Below are positions 17,194 through 26,538 of a stretch of 64,000 bases of DNA, piece after piece. A program made the translations under genes and the position numbers. The DNA comes from Roseovarius spongiae. GTDB lineage: Bacteria > Pseudomonadota > Alphaproteobacteria > Rhodobacterales > Rhodobacteraceae. The notes below the pieces were generated by a model that made no database searches, was not told where the DNA came from, and saw nothing but the letters and a program-made list of their open reading frames with translations. The stretch lies in NCBI RefSeq assembly GCF_003651245.1, contig NZ_RAPE01000004.1, forward strand, positions 302,237 through 366,236, given 5' to 3'. How positions within the stretch are numbered: the first letter of the stretch is position 1; each line of letters starts with the position of its first letter.

Positions 17194-18419
17194 GTCGCCC
17201 TCGCGAAACGCGCCGGGGAAAACGGCGCCATGTCGATCTCCGGGGTCCGCCCGGTCAGCAGGTCCGCCACGATCCGCGCCGTGGCGGTGGACTGTGTGAG
17301 GCCGAGATGCCCGTGCCCGAAGGCGCAGATCACGTTGTCATGTCCCGGCAGAGTCCCGATGGCCGGCAGGCTGTCGGGCAGCGACGGGCGGAAGCCCATC
17401 CATTGCGTGCCGCCGCTGGCGTCGAGGCCGGGCAGGAAGGCCCGCGCCTTCCTGAGCATCGCGTCGGCGCGCGCAAAGTTCGGCGGGCGCTCGAGCCCGC
17501 CCAGTTCCACGGCACCGCCGACGCGCAGCCCCGAAGAAAGGCGCGAGACGACGAAACCATGCGCGGAAAACGTAATGTGCTGGCGCAAATCAAACGCATT
17601 GCCGGGCAGCGTGGTGTTGTAGCCGCGTTCGGTTTCCAGCGGAATGCGCACCCCAGCGGTGCGCGCCAAGTGATGCGAATGCGCGCCTGCGGCGAGGACG
17701 ACGCGGCCCTTCAGGTCACCGACGGAGGTGCGCACGCCGTCGGGCGTCAGCGCCGTCGCCTCGGCGATCACGATTTCGCCGCCATTGCTGCGAACCTTGT
17801 CGGCGAGCGCGAGCGTGTAATCCTTCGGGTCGTCGATGGTGCACCAGCCCGGCGTGAACGCGGCGTGGGTGAAGCGCGGCGAGAGGCCGGGCTGCACCTC
17901 GGCGATCTCGTCGCCGGTGAGGTGGCGGAACTCCACGCCCTCCGCCGCGCGCGCATCCCAGCCTGGCATCGACGCCTCGAACTCGCGCGCCCCTTCGTAG
18001 ACCTGCAACTGCCCCTCGCGGCGCAGCATTTTCGCCAGCCCCGCGCGTTCCAGGAACGAATCGAGCGTTTCGGCGGCGAGCCGCATCATGGCCGTCTGCG
18101 CGCGCGTCGATGCCTCAACCTGCGCCGGCCGGCTGGCCCGCCAGAATCGCCACATCCAGGGCGCGAGGCGCGGCGCGTAGGCGACCGGAACCGACAGCGG
18201 CCCAAGCGGATCGAGCAGCCATTTCGGCGCCTGCCGCAGAATGCCGGGCGAGGCCAGCGGCAGGATGTCGGGAAAGGCGAAGGCCCCGGCGTTGCCAGCC
18301 GATGCGCCCGCCGCCGGTCCCTCGCGGTCGATCACCGTCACGGACAACCCGCGCGCCTGCGCCTCGAGCGCGGCGGACAGGCCCACGACGCCGGCGCCGA
18401 CGACGACGACGGCGGGCAT
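17190..18419 (-). CDS. FAD-dependent D-hydroxyproline dehydrogenase (DadA-like)
   Basis: The 409-residue flavoprotein opens with a dinucleotide-binding motif (VVGAGVVGLSAALEA) and has the DadA/DAO fold with the FAD-contacting C-terminal stretch GHGHLGLTQS. It would oxidise cis-4-hydroxy-D-proline, made by the adjacent epimerase, to 1-pyrroline-4-hydroxy-2-carboxylate and pass electrons to the respiratory chain. It is the single-subunit type, not the multi-subunit hydroxyproline dehydrogenase found in some pseudomonads. Its ATG overlaps the upstream TAA of the ABC ATPase gene by one base, and its end overlaps the epimerase start by 4 nt. D-proline could be a second substrate. Confidence 0.86.
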   Translation of the reverse strand: MPAVVVVGAGVVGLSAALEAQARGLSVTVIDREGPAAGASAGNAGAFAFPDILPLASPGILRQAPKWLLDPLGPLSVPVAYAPRLAPWMWRFWRASRPAQVEASTRAQTAMMRLAAETLDSFLERAGLAKMLRREGQLQVYEGAREFEASMPGWDARAAEGVEFRHLTGDEIAEVQPGLSPRFTHAAFTPGWCTIDDPKDYTLALADKVRSNGGEIVIAEATALTPDGVRTSVGDLKGRVVLAAGAHSHHLARTAGVRIPLETERGYNTTLPGNAFDLRQHITFSAHGFVVSRLSSGLRVGGAVELGGLERPPNFARADAMLRKARAFLPGLDASGGTQWMGFRPSLPDSLPAIGTLPGHDNVICAFGHGHLGLTQSTATARIVADLLTGRTPEIDMAPFSPARFARAT

Positions 18420-19141
18420 TACCGGACGCTCGACAGGAACTTGCGGGTGGCCTCGTTCTTGGCCTCGCCGAAGATCTGCTCGGGCGGGCCGATCTCGGCC
18501 ATCACGCCCTGGTCGAAGAACGCCACCCGGTCCGAAACCTCGCGCGCGAAACGCATCTCATGGGTGACGCAGATCATCGTCATGCCGCCATCGGCCAGCA
18601 ACTTCAGCGTGTCGAGCACCTCGCCCACAAGCTGCGGGTCGAGCGCCGACGTCACCTCGTCGAAGAGCATGTAGTCGGGCGACATCGCGAGCGCGCGGGC
18701 GATCGCCATGCGCTGCTGTTGCCCGCCCGACAGGCGCGAGGGATAGACCTTGATCTTGTCGCCGAGGCCGACGTGTTCGAGCTGACGCACCGCGATCTCC
18801 TCGGCCTCCTTGCGGCCCATGCCCTTGACCTTGCGCGGGGCCAGCGTGACGTTCTCCAGCACGGTGAGATGTGGAAACGCGTTGAACTGCTGGAACACGA
18901 TGCCGATCTTGCGGCGCAGCTTGTTGAGGTCGGTCGAGCGCGCGTGCACCTCGGTCCCGTCCACGAGGATGCGGCCCTCATCGATGGGTTCCAATCCGTT
19001 GATGCAGGTGAGCAGCGTGGACTTGCCGGACCCGGAGCCGCCGATCACCGATACCACCTCGCCCTTGTCGACGGTCAGGTCGATCCCCTTGAGCACCTTG
19101 AGCGCGCCGAAGGATTTATGGACATTCTCGATCTCAATCAT
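18419..19141 (-). CDS. Polar amino-acid ABC transporter ATP-binding protein
   Basis: This 240-residue ATPase has Walker A (GGSGSGKST), the signature LSGGQQQR, Walker B ([12 protein letters not shown]) and the switch His (ICVTHEM), matching the HisP/GlnQ group. I chose the ATG at 19141, which overlaps the end of the permease gene and starts [12 protein letters not shown], over a more distal in-frame start that would reach further into the permease. With two permeases and a binding protein it forms a complete import system, placed directly ahead of the D-hydroxyproline dehydrogenase; hydroxyproline or proline is therefore the likely cargo. Confidence 0.9.
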   Translation of the reverse strand: MIEIENVHKSFGALKVLKGIDLTVDKGEVVSVIGGSGSGKSTLLTCINGLEPIDEGRILVDGTEVHARSTDLNKLRRKIGIVFQQFNAFPHLTVLENVTLAPRKVKGMGRKEAEEIAVRQLEHVGLGDKIKVYPSRLSGGQQQRMAIARALAMSPDYMLFDEVTSALDPQLVGEVLDTLKLLADGGMTMICVTHEMRFAREVSDRVAFFDQGVMAEIGPPEQIFGEAKNEATRKFLSSVR

Positions 19142-19787
19142 TCTCTTTCCACCCACGTTCGAGATGCCCGCCAAGCCGGGCGATGGGGAAACTCAGCATG
19201 AAGTAAATCCCGCCGGCGATGAGCAGAATGAACATCGGCTCCTGAAGGCGGGTGATCAGTACCTGGCTGGATTTCAAGAGCTCGAAGATGCCGAGCCAGA
19301 GCACCAGCGCGCTGTCCTTCATGACACCCAATGTCAGGCCGATCCAGCTTGGCAGCGCGACGCGCAGCGCCATCGGGAACACGATTTGCGTCATGTCCTG
19401 CCCCCATGTCAGCCCCAGCGACCGCGCGGCGCGTCGGGTGACTGTCGGCACCGCGTCGATCGCGCCGCGCACAATCTCCGTGCAATAGGCCGAGGTATAG
19501 AGCGCCAGCACGATGCAGGAGGTGACGAATGGCGACATGCCGAAACCTGCGATCGCCTGGAAGGCGTTGGCGAGGATCAGCTGGATCAGCAGCGGGACCG
19601 AGCGGAACACGTCGAGCACGAAGACCAGCGGCAGCGTCATCCATGGCCGGACCGACGCGCGCAGCACGCCGAAGGCGAGGCCCATGAGCGTTCCGCCGGT
19701 GACCGCGAAGAATGTGATGGCGAGCGTGACGCCCGCCCCTTGCAGCATGAACAGCAGGTCATTGAAGGTGAAATCGGTTTCGAACAT
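19134..19787 (-). CDS. Amino-acid ABC transporter permease (HisM/GlnP type)
   Basis: The 217-residue integral membrane protein has about five hydrophobic segments and the polar-amino-acid permease signature, including the EAA-type loop ([23 protein letters not shown]) in which Gly contacts the ATPase. It starts 12 nt after the stop of the second permease and overlaps the start of the ATPase gene, consistent with balanced production of a heterodimeric channel. The specificity of this family is set mainly by the binding protein. Confidence 0.9.
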   Translation of the reverse strand: MFETDFTFNDLLFMLQGAGVTLAITFFAVTGGTLMGLAFGVLRASVRPWMTLPLVFVLDVFRSVPLLIQLILANAFQAIAGFGMSPFVTSCIVLALYTSAYCTEIVRGAIDAVPTVTRRAARSLGLTWGQDMTQIVFPMALRVALPSWIGLTLGVMKDSALVLWLGIFELLKSSQVLITRLQEPMFILLIAGGIYFMLSFPIARLGGHLERGWKEND

Positions 19788-19799
19788 CGGCTCGCTCCC

Positions 19800-20465
19800 T
19801 CAATACCGGAACAGCCGCCACGCCACCAGGCGCGAGGCCAGCATCACCGCCTTGGTGATGAGGTAATAGATGATGGCCGCCATCGCGAAGAACTCGAAGG
19901 TGCGGAAGGTCCGCGCGTTCAGCGCCTGCGTGACGCCCGTCAGGTCGATGGCCATGCCAACCGTCACCCCGAGCGACGTCATCAGGATCGCCCAGACCAT
20001 TTGGTTCATTGTCGGCAGAAAGGCGATGCGGAACATCTGCGGCATGACGATCAGGCGGAACGCCTTGGCCGGCCCCATGCCCAATGACCTGCCCGCGCGC
20101 ATCTGCGTGTCCGGGATCGCCCGCAGCGCGCCGCGGAACGTCTCGCACAGGTAGCCTGCGTTGTTGAAGGTGATTCCGGCCAGCAGCGCGACATAGGGAC
20201 TGAGATAGATTCCGAATGATCCCAGCCCGAAATGCGCCATGTAGATCTGGAACAGCGCCGGCGTGTTGCGCGCCACTTCGACCCAGGCGGTCGCGGGCGC
20301 GCGCAGCCAGCGCGAGGACGAATTGCGCCCGACGGCGAGGATCACCGCGATAGCGATGCCGATGATCATCGACAGGACGGCGATCTGCATCGTGTAGAGC
20401 GCGCCCTCCAGCATCTCGGGCAGCGCCCGAAAGGCCTGTCGCCATTGGAATGTGTAGTTGAACAT
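19800..20465 (-). CDS. Amino-acid ABC transporter permease, second subunit
   Basis: This 221-residue permease is homologous to the downstream subunit and carries its own EAA loop (RAGRSLGMGPAKAFRLIVMP). The ATG at 20465 is preferred over an upstream GTG at 20486 because GCGAGG lies just ahead of it. About 77 nt separate it from the binding-protein gene; that gap holds a GC-rich stem-loop (20498-20525), a common arrangement that lets the binding protein be made in excess over the membrane parts. Confidence 0.9.
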   Translation of the reverse strand: MFNYTFQWRQAFRALPEMLEGALYTMQIAVLSMIIGIAIAVILAVGRNSSSRWLRAPATAWVEVARNTPALFQIYMAHFGLGSFGIYLSPYVALLAGITFNNAGYLCETFRGALRAIPDTQMRAGRSLGMGPAKAFRLIVMPQMFRIAFLPTMNQMVWAILMTSLGVTVGMAIDLTGVTQALNARTFRTFEFFAMAAIIYYLITKAVMLASRLVAWRLFRY

Positions 20466-20497
20466 GCCTCGCTCCGCGCGCGTCACCGGGCCGGTCA

Positions 20498-20525
20498 GGC
20501 CGGAGGATCAATGACCCTCCGACCT
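20498..20525 (-). other. Intercistronic stem-loop between binding-protein and permease genes
   Basis: An inverted repeat (AGG-CGGAGG facing CCTCCG-CCT around a short loop) sits between the stop of the binding-protein gene and the permease start. It has no U-tract, so it is more likely an RNA-stability or attenuation element than a full terminator. Confidence 0.4.
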
Positions 20526-20542
20526 GTCTTCAGTCATCGGGT

Positions 20543-21352
20543 TCAGTAATAGACCCGGTCGATGGTCAGGTCGGGCGCCTCGCCCCCGATCCACTTGTCG
20601 TAGAGTTCGTCATAGCGGCCGGTGCGCACCTGCTGGTTGACGAAGAGGTTGAGGTAGTTGAGCAGCCCGTATTCGTTACGCAGCGCGATCAGCCCGACAT
20701 AGTCGATGTCATAGGGCGCCTCGCCGGCCATCTTGAGGCCCTCGTACTTGCCGCTCTTGACGATCGATGAGGCGACGGTTGACGTCACCGTCGTTGCGTC
20801 GATCTGGCCCTGAGAAAGCGCGAGGAAAACGTCGGCCTGGCTCTGGTAGGGGCGAAAGCTGCCGCCCTTGTCCCATTCCTCGATGTCGCCCTCGAGGCGG
20901 ATCGCCTCGTAGGTGCCGGCGACCGAGCCCGTCGTGCGGTCGGCCAGCGATTCATAGGTGTCCAGGCCCGTATCCTCGCGCGTCACCACGTTGAAGGTGA
21001 AAGCGAAATAGGGGATCGTGAAGCCCACGGTGCGGGCGCGTTCCAGCGTGTCGGAGGTCGAGGCGACGCCCACGTCCGCGCGGCCCGAAACCAGCGCCGG
21101 GATACGGTCGGGGAACGGAGTCTCGACGATCTCGGCCTCCACGCCGAGCGCCTTGGCGAGATCGTTGCAGTAATCCACGTCAAAGCCGATGGGCTCGTTG
21201 TTCTCGTCGCGCGATCCCATCGGAGGAAAGTCGAGCACGACCGCGCAGCGCAGGGTGCCGGAAGCGATGATGTCGTCGAGCTTGTCGGCGAGAGCCGGAC
21301 CGGCGACGAGGGTGGCGGCGATCAGACCGCCGGCGAGGGTGCGTAATTTCAT
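20543..21352 (-). CDS. Amino-acid ABC transporter substrate-binding protein
   Basis: The 269-residue protein starts with a cleavable signal peptide ending ...GPALA at about residue 22. A SBP family 3 (type II) fold follows, beginning TLRCAVVLDFPPMG and containing GFDVDYCNDLAKALG and GRADVG. It captures the substrate in the periplasm for the two permeases downstream. The context of hydroxyproline enzymes suggests hydroxyproline or proline as ligand. A palindromic candidate operator lies about 90 nt upstream at 21440-21452, so this gene may begin a separately regulated transcript within the long run. Confidence 0.9.
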   Translation of the reverse strand: MKLRTLAGGLIAATLVAGPALADKLDDIIASGTLRCAVVLDFPPMGSRDENNEPIGFDVDYCNDLAKALGVEAEIVETPFPDRIPALVSGRADVGVASTSDTLERARTVGFTIPYFAFTFNVVTREDTGLDTYESLADRTTGSVAGTYEAIRLEGDIEEWDKGGSFRPYQSQADVFLALSQGQIDATTVTSTVASSIVKSGKYEGLKMAGEAPYDIDYVGLIALRNEYGLLNYLNLFVNQQVRTGRYDELYDKWIGGEAPDLTIDRVYY

Positions 21353-21439
21353 GGGTCTCTCCCTGTTGCGCCCCCGTCAGGCTCTGTCGCTCGGGCGACG
21401 AGTCGGGAGCGGTAACAGCCAACACCAGTTTCACGCTGG

Positions 21440-21452
21440 ATACAAGTTGTAT
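21440..21452. promoter_or_regulatory. Palindromic candidate operator ATACAAGTTGTAT
   Basis: ATACAA-G-TTGTAT is a perfect dyad around one base, located between the TRAP large permease and the ABC binding-protein gene, 88 nt upstream of the latter's start. A near-identical dyad lies at 26543-26555 between the semialdehyde dehydrogenase and the reductase. A GntR/FCD regulator is encoded in the same cluster and is the natural candidate to bind both. Confidence 0.5.
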
Positions 21453-21492
21453 ACTGGCGAAATCCTCACTTTTCCGTCCCTCTTTCGCCCCG

Positions 21493-22806
21493 TCAGAACC
21501 CGACAATCCGCTCGGGCAGCCATGTCGACAACGCCGGAAACGCGACGATGAAGAGCAGTGTCAGGATCTGGAGCGCGATGAAGGGCAGTACGCCGCGGCA
21601 CATCTGGCCGTAGGTCATGTCGGGCGGCGCAATGGATTTGAGGTAGAAGATCGAAGACGCCATCGGCGGCGTGAGATACCCGGTCTGGATCACCACCAGC
21701 ACCATCGTCGCGAACCACACCGGGTCGATCCCCGAGGCGCGGATGAACGGCGTGAAGAGCGGCACCACGATCAGGATGTTCGCCGTCCAGTCAAGCACGA
21801 AGCCGAGCACGAAAACCACCAGCAGGAAGAACACCACCATGCCGATGGTGCCCAGCCCCCAGGCGTCGATGAAGCCCCGGATGAGCTGCGCGCCCCCGTT
21901 CGCGGCGAAGACCCCCATGAACATGGTGCCCGCGGCTGCGATGAGCAGGATCATCGCCGTGATCCGCACGGTGATCGCCAGCGATTCGGTCAGGATGCCG
22001 AGGCTGAACCGCCGGTTGGCGATGCACAGCAGCAGCGCGCCCACCGCGCCCACCGCGGCCGCCTCGGTCGGCGAGGCGATCCCGGCGAGGATCGTGCCCA
22101 GCACGGCGAGGATCAGCGCGAAGACCGGCACCATGGTGAGCAGCGTGATGCGCAGCTTCTCGCCCAACGGGATCTCTTCGGGCGGGGTTTCATCAGGGTC
22201 GGGCGGGACCGGGTAGAGCATGCCGTGAATGACGATGTAGATCAGGAACAGCGCCACCATCAGCAGGCCGGGCAGCATCATGCCCGCCAGCAGCTTGCCC
22301 ACCGACATCTGCGCCAGCGACGCATACATCACCGCGATCACCGAGGGCGGGATCGTGGTCCCGAGCGAGCCGCCCGCGCAGATCGTTCCGGCGATGAGCG
22401 AGTTGTCATAGCGCGCCTTCTGCATGGCGGGGATCGCCATCATGCCGATCATCACCTCGACCGCGCCGACAACGCCCGCGGCGGCGGCAAAGATCGCGCC
22501 CATCGCGATGGTGGCCAGCGCCAGCCCGCCGGGGAAGCGGCCCAGCCACATGTTCATCACTTTGAACAGCCGTTCGGCGATGCCCGAGCGTTCAAGCAAC
22601 GCGCCCATCAGGATGAACATCGGCACCGCCGATAGGATATAGTTGGTCGAGGCCGTGTAGAACGACCCGTATAGCTGGTTGAACGCCACGTCGCCAAAGG
22701 CGACGAGCCCGGCCGCCGCGGCCACGATGGTCAGTGAGAAGGCCACCGGGATCCCCAGCAGGATCAGCGCAAAAAGCGCGGGAAACATCAGTCCGGCTGT
22801 CAGCAT
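21493..22806 (-). CDS. TRAP transporter large permease (DctM type)
   Basis: The 437-residue protein has the many hydrophobic helices and conserved phrases of TRAP large subunits, such as GGSLGTTIPPSVIAVMYASL and the late QTGYLTPPMASS. It forms the sodium-coupled channel that works with the small subunit (1 nt upstream) and the DctP protein. Within this cluster it may provide a second uptake route for hydroxyproline or a related compound; the substrate is not readable from the sequence. Confidence 0.92.
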   Translation of the reverse strand: MLTAGLMFPALFALILLGIPVAFSLTIVAAAAGLVAFGDVAFNQLYGSFYTASTNYILSAVPMFILMGALLERSGIAERLFKVMNMWLGRFPGGLALATIAMGAIFAAAAGVVGAVEVMIGMMAIPAMQKARYDNSLIAGTICAGGSLGTTIPPSVIAVMYASLAQMSVGKLLAGMMLPGLLMVALFLIYIVIHGMLYPVPPDPDETPPEEIPLGEKLRITLLTMVPVFALILAVLGTILAGIASPTEAAAVGAVGALLLCIANRRFSLGILTESLAITVRITAMILLIAAAGTMFMGVFAANGGAQLIRGFIDAWGLGTIGMVVFFLLVVFVLGFVLDWTANILIVVPLFTPFIRASGIDPVWFATMVLVVIQTGYLTPPMASSIFYLKSIAPPDMTYGQMCRGVLPFIALQILTLLFIVAFPALSTWLPERIVGF

Positions 22807-22807
22807 G

Positions 22808-23329
22808 TCAGGTCTCGATCTTGAAGGTGTCGTCGGCGCGCGGCGCGAGGAAGGCGCGAAGCCCCTCGGCGGCGAGCTGCAGCGCCAGCGCCCCGAGCCC
22901 GATGCTCAGCGCGGAATAAAACGGCCACATCAGAGGCGCCCAGGGGCTTACGTGTTCGACTTCGGAAATCATCCATGCGCGCCATGCGCGCTGTCCCGCG
23001 ATGCTCGCCATCCAGGCGAAGATCGGGCAGAGTACGAGCAGGAAAGCCACTCCGTCGATCGCGCCGCGCACGCGCCTGGGGAGGCGGGCGGACAGGAAGT
23101 CGATGCGCACATGCGCGTCCTGGCGCAAGGTCTGCGCCGCGCCGAGGACAAACAGGACGCCGGTCGACATATAGGCGATGTCGAACGCCCAGAGCGTCGG
23201 CGCGCCGAACCCGTAGCGCGCCACCACTTCGTAAACCATGGAGCCGATCAGGATCAGGACCATCGCCTGCGCGATATATCCCAACGCGAGAGAGATACCG
23301 TCGGCCAGTCCCAGGAATATCCGTTTCAT
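22808..23329 (-). CDS. TRAP transporter small permease (DctQ type)
   Basis: This 173-residue protein has four hydrophobic helices and the DctQ motif around FVLGAAQTLRQDAHVRIDFL. It pairs with the large permease, whose start follows by 1 nt. The start at 23329 has a GGGGCGATC-type leader; a 110-nt gap with a stem-loop (TTCGCGG...CCGCGAA, 23396-23423) separates it from the DctP gene. Confidence 0.9.
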   Translation of the reverse strand: MKRIFLGLADGISLALGYIAQAMVLILIGSMVYEVVARYGFGAPTLWAFDIAYMSTGVLFVLGAAQTLRQDAHVRIDFLSARLPRRVRGAIDGVAFLLVLCPIFAWMASIAGQRAWRAWMISEVEHVSPWAPLMWPFYSALSIGLGALALQLAAEGLRAFLAPRADDTFKIET

Positions 23330-23439
23330 GATCGCCCCTCCGAAGCGGTTCGGCAGATTACCTGCGCGGGCATCATACCGGAATGCGGTGCGCGCTTCGC
23401 GGAAAACCGTCGGCCCCCGCGAAACGCTTTCTATCAGTC

Positions 23440-24501
23440 TCAGTTACCGTTGCGGATCAGGTAATCGCTCTGCGCGGCCCAGCGATCCTTGTAGGCGAGG
23501 TAGCCCTCGAGGATCTCGGCCATTTCGGGCCGGCCCGCTTCCTTCTCGCTAGCGGCCTTCTTCTTGATCCAGTCGACGCCGGCCTCTTCCAGTTGGGCCT
23601 GGAATTCCTTGTCGAGCGTGATCACTTCGGCCTTGCTGTTGCGCAGTTCTTCCATCGCTTTCATGTCATTGTCATAGAAGTTCAGGAGCGATTGCTGCGT
23701 GGTCAGTTCCGCCGCCGCCTCGATCTTGGGCTTGAGCGCATCATCAAGCGCGTCCCACGTCTCCTGCTTCATCACGACCTCCCACTGGAAGGTCGGCTGG
23801 TGAACGCCGGGGATGATGATGTAGGGGGCCGCTTCGTGGAAGCCTTCGGGCAGGTTGGCCGAGGGCGGCGCCCATTCGATCGCGTCCACGCCTTTGCGCT
23901 CCAGCAGGGTGTAGATCTCTCCGGGAGGCACAACTGTGGGCACCGCTTCGAAGTAGTCGCGCATCACTTCGGCCCAGGGGCCCGAGGTGCGGTACTTCAG
24001 ACCCTTGAGGTCTTCGGCCGATTCGATCTTGACGTTCGAGTGCGCCATGATCTCGGACGACCCGATGCCGACGACGAGGCTCTTGAAGCCTTCTTCGGCG
24101 CGGATTTCCTGAAGCTTCTCCTTGCCGCCTTCTTCGTACATCCAGGTGATGAAGGCTTCGGGACCCATGCCGCCGGGGAAGCCGGCGAAGATCGAGTTGA
24201 TCGGGTTCTGGTTCACGAGGTAGCTGGGCGACGAATGGCCCGCCTCGACGATACCGTCGCGCACGCCGTCATAGATTTGCAGCGCGGGCACGAGAACGCC
24301 GGCGCCGAACGGCTGGATCTCGACCTTGCCGTCGGTCATCAGGTTGACGTTGTCGGCGAAACGCTCGAGGAAGTTCACGTAAAAGGGCGATCCTTCGGGC
24401 ACCGAGGTCGGCACGCGCCAGGTCACGTCCTGCGCCACCGCGCCGCTGGCGGCCAGCGACAGCGCGCCCGCCCAGGCCAGGCTTCTGAGTGAAAATGTCA
24501 T
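23440..24501 (-). CDS. TRAP transporter substrate-binding protein (DctP family)
   Basis: The 353-residue protein has a signal peptide (MTFSLRSLAWAG...GAVAQ) and a DctP fold with QIYDGVRDGIVEAGHSSPSY, LKGLKYRTSG and VDAIEWAPP, the positions that cup a carboxylate ligand. Its conserved Arg near 155 would bind the ligand carboxylate. ATG 24501 was chosen because GGAGGAGA lies 8 nt ahead; longer in-frame starts lack a signal peptide. It is the first gene of the minus-strand run down to 13471 and carries a TGTCGACA-N6-ATACAA element about 80-100 nt upstream. Confidence 0.9.
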   Translation of the reverse strand: MTFSLRSLAWAGALSLAASGAVAQDVTWRVPTSVPEGSPFYVNFLERFADNVNLMTDGKVEIQPFGAGVLVPALQIYDGVRDGIVEAGHSSPSYLVNQNPINSIFAGFPGGMGPEAFITWMYEEGGKEKLQEIRAEEGFKSLVVGIGSSEIMAHSNVKIESAEDLKGLKYRTSGPWAEVMRDYFEAVPTVVPPGEIYTLLERKGVDAIEWAPPSANLPEGFHEAAPYIIIPGVHQPTFQWEVVMKQETWDALDDALKPKIEAAAELTTQQSLLNFYDNDMKAMEELRNSKAEVITLDKEFQAQLEEAGVDWIKKKAASEKEAGRPEMAEILEGYLAYKDRWAAQSDYLIRNGN

Positions 24502-24579
24502 TTCAATCTCCTCCATGATGGTTGCCGCGGTCCATCCGCGCCGCGGCGGTGGAGGGGAGTATAGAAAAAAGATTCGCCA

Positions 24580-24599
24580 TGTCGACAAAATAAATACAA
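24580..24599. promoter_or_regulatory. Composite candidate operator TGTCGACA-N6-ATACAA, TRAP promoter
   Basis: TGTCGACA (24580-24587) is followed after exactly six bases by ATACAA (24594-24599), in an AT-rich stretch 79-98 nt upstream of the DctP start. The same pair with the same spacing occurs at 28919-28938 (inverted) and 29817-29836. The repetition in three otherwise unrelated intergenic regions of one pathway supports a shared regulator, probably the GntR/FCD protein at 28988. Confidence 0.6.
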
Positions 24600-24701
24600 A
24601 TACCGGCAAGCATTGCTTGTCAATTTGCCCCGGTCTTCGGCCTCAACACGAGAGGCTTGGCGGATCATCCCGCGCCGCGCCCGGAAAAAGGGGGCAAGCC
24701 G

Positions 24702-24919
24702 GGAAGAAGGCGACTGAATTCGACAGGACGTTCGACGCGGGCGAAGACGTGAGCGACGCGACCGCCTGGTCCCGCGCCCGCCGCCCGAACGATCAGCCCA
24801 TGCGCGTCAACGTGGATTCCCTGCTCCGGGTGGTGGAGGCGCTCGACAGAAAGGCGCGCCACCCTGGGGTGACGCGCCAATCGCTCATCAAGCTGTGGAT
24901 TGCTGAGCGCCAGCAATGA
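24702..24919 (+). pseudogene. CopG/BrnA-like antitoxin remnant without a start codon
   Basis: Codons from about 24704 translate to a recognisable CopG-type antitoxin: TEFDRTFDAGEDVSDATAW, then ARRPNDQPMRVNVDS and a closing ribbon-helix-helix segment TRQSLIKLWIAE. Relatives begin with Met just before the KATEFD part; here that position is AAG and no ATG, GTG or TTG lies at a sensible distance. No BrnT-like toxin is visible on either side. It is therefore most likely a decayed or orphan antitoxin. It converges with the aldehyde dehydrogenase gene, leaving 30 nt. Confidence 0.55.
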
Positions 24920-24949
24920 GCAGCGCCCATCCTCCAGCGCCGCCCCGGC

Positions 24950-26470
24950 TCAGGCCGCGGCGCCCTCGGGCAGCAGGTCGGCCGGCATGTTCTGGTAGCA
25001 GACCGGGCGCAGGAAGCGGCGGATCGAGAGCGTTCCGACGCTGGTTGCGCCGAAATTGGTGCTGGCCGGGTAAGGTCCGCCGTGGACCATCGAATCGACC
25101 ACCTCGACCCCCGTCGGAAAGCCGTTGACCAGGACCCGGCCCGCCTTGCGCTCGAGGATCGGGCGCAGGGCGCGGGCGCGCTCCATGTCCGCGTCGTCCA
25201 TGTGTAGCGTCACGGTCAGCTGCCCTTCGAGGCCGCGCGCGATACGCTCCACCTCGGCGGGCGAGGCCGCGCGCACGACGAGGCCGAGCGGCCCGAACAC
25301 TTCGCGGTGCAGCGCCGGCTTGGACAGGAATTCCTGCGCGCTCGTCTCGTAGAGCGCGGGCGCGGCGTTGCGGCCTTCTGATTCGGCAACCGTGACGGCG
25401 CGCACGCTGTTGTCCGCCGCGATCTGATCGCGCCCATCGCAATAGGCGCGCGCGATGCCGTCGGTCAGCATGGTCTGCGGGCCGACGTCGCCAAGCGCTT
25501 CGGCGGCAGCGGTGACGAAGCGGTCGGCGTCGGGGCCGTCCTCGACCACGGCGATGCCGGGATTGGTGCAGAATTGCCCCGCCCCCATCGTCAGCGATCC
25601 CGCCCAGCCCTTGCCGATTTCATCGGCGCGCGCGCCGATGGCGTTGGGCAGCACGAACATCGGGTTGACCGAGCCGAGTTCACCGAAGAACGGGATCGGT
25701 TCGTCCCGCTGGGCGCAGAGATCGAATAGCGCGCGGCCCCCAGCAAGCGAGCCGGTGAAGCCCACGGCCTTGATGAGCGGATGCTGCACCAGCGCCTGCC
25801 CCACCTTGCGGTCGCCGCCCTGGATCAGGGAAAACACGCCAGCGGGCATGTCGCATTTCCCGACCGCGGCATGAATCGCCTCGGCCACGATCTCGCCGGT
25901 GCCGGGATGGGCGGAATGACCCTTGACCACGACCGGGCAGCCCGCCGCCAGCGCAGCCGCCGTGTCCCCGCCCGCGACCGAGAAGGCCAGCGGGAAATTC
26001 GACGCGCCGAACACCGCGACCGGGCCGATGGGACGTTGCACCATCACCAGTTCGGGGCGCGGGCCAGGCACGGCGCGGTCGGGCTGGGCCGGATCGACCC
26101 GGTGGTCGAGGTAGTCGCCCTTGCGGATATGCGCGGCGAACAGACGCAGTTGCCCCGCGGTGCGGCCGCGCTCGCCCTCGAGCCGCGCGGCGGGCAGGCC
26201 GGTTTCCTGCGTGCCGATCTCGGTAATCGCGTCTCCGCGCGCGTCGATCTCGTCCGCGATGGCGTCAAGGAACGCGGCGCGGTTCTCGCGCGTGGTGGCG
26301 GCATAGGCGTCGAACGCCTCTTCGGCCGCCTCGGCCGCGCGGTTGACCAGTTCTGGCGTGCCGACCGAGTAGCTATGCGCCGGCCCGCTCGCGGGGGACG
26401 ACTCGAAACTTGACTCGCCGGCGACCCAGTCGCCCGCGATCAGGTGTTTGCCGTGGGGTGTAAAAGTCAT
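24950..26470 (-). CDS. 2-oxoglutarate semialdehyde dehydrogenase (aldehyde dehydrogenase family)
   Basis: This 506-residue aldehyde dehydrogenase has the catalytic Cys in GAGQFCTNPG, the general-base Glu in FFGELGSVNP, and the cofactor-binding GFTGSLAGG. It belongs to the NADP-preferring subgroup that oxidises 2,5-dioxopentanoate. That compound is produced from 1-pyrroline-4-hydroxy-2-carboxylate by the deaminase at 27867, so this gene supplies the last step to 2-oxoglutarate. The ATG at 26470 has AGGAGAAG directly upstream and starts MTFTPHGKHLIAGDWV; longer frames run into the promoter. It is divergent from the reductase, and a dyad operator lies between them. Confidence 0.9.
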   Translation of the reverse strand: MTFTPHGKHLIAGDWVAGESSFESSPASGPAHSYSVGTPELVNRAAEAAEEAFDAYAATTRENRAAFLDAIADEIDARGDAITEIGTQETGLPAARLEGERGRTAGQLRLFAAHIRKGDYLDHRVDPAQPDRAVPGPRPELVMVQRPIGPVAVFGASNFPLAFSVAGGDTAAALAAGCPVVVKGHSAHPGTGEIVAEAIHAAVGKCDMPAGVFSLIQGGDRKVGQALVQHPLIKAVGFTGSLAGGRALFDLCAQRDEPIPFFGELGSVNPMFVLPNAIGARADEIGKGWAGSLTMGAGQFCTNPGIAVVEDGPDADRFVTAAAEALGDVGPQTMLTDGIARAYCDGRDQIAADNSVRAVTVAESEGRNAAPALYETSAQEFLSKPALHREVFGPLGLVVRAASPAEVERIARGLEGQLTVTLHMDDADMERARALRPILERKAGRVLVNGFPTGVEVVDSMVHGGPYPASTNFGATSVGTLSIRRFLRPVCYQNMPADLLPEGAAA

Positions 26471-26538
26471 ATGGCTTCTCCTAAATCTCCGGTTGGGGTC
26501 GCGCCCTTCGCGGGGGCGCTCTTGCATCCGTTCGCGTC

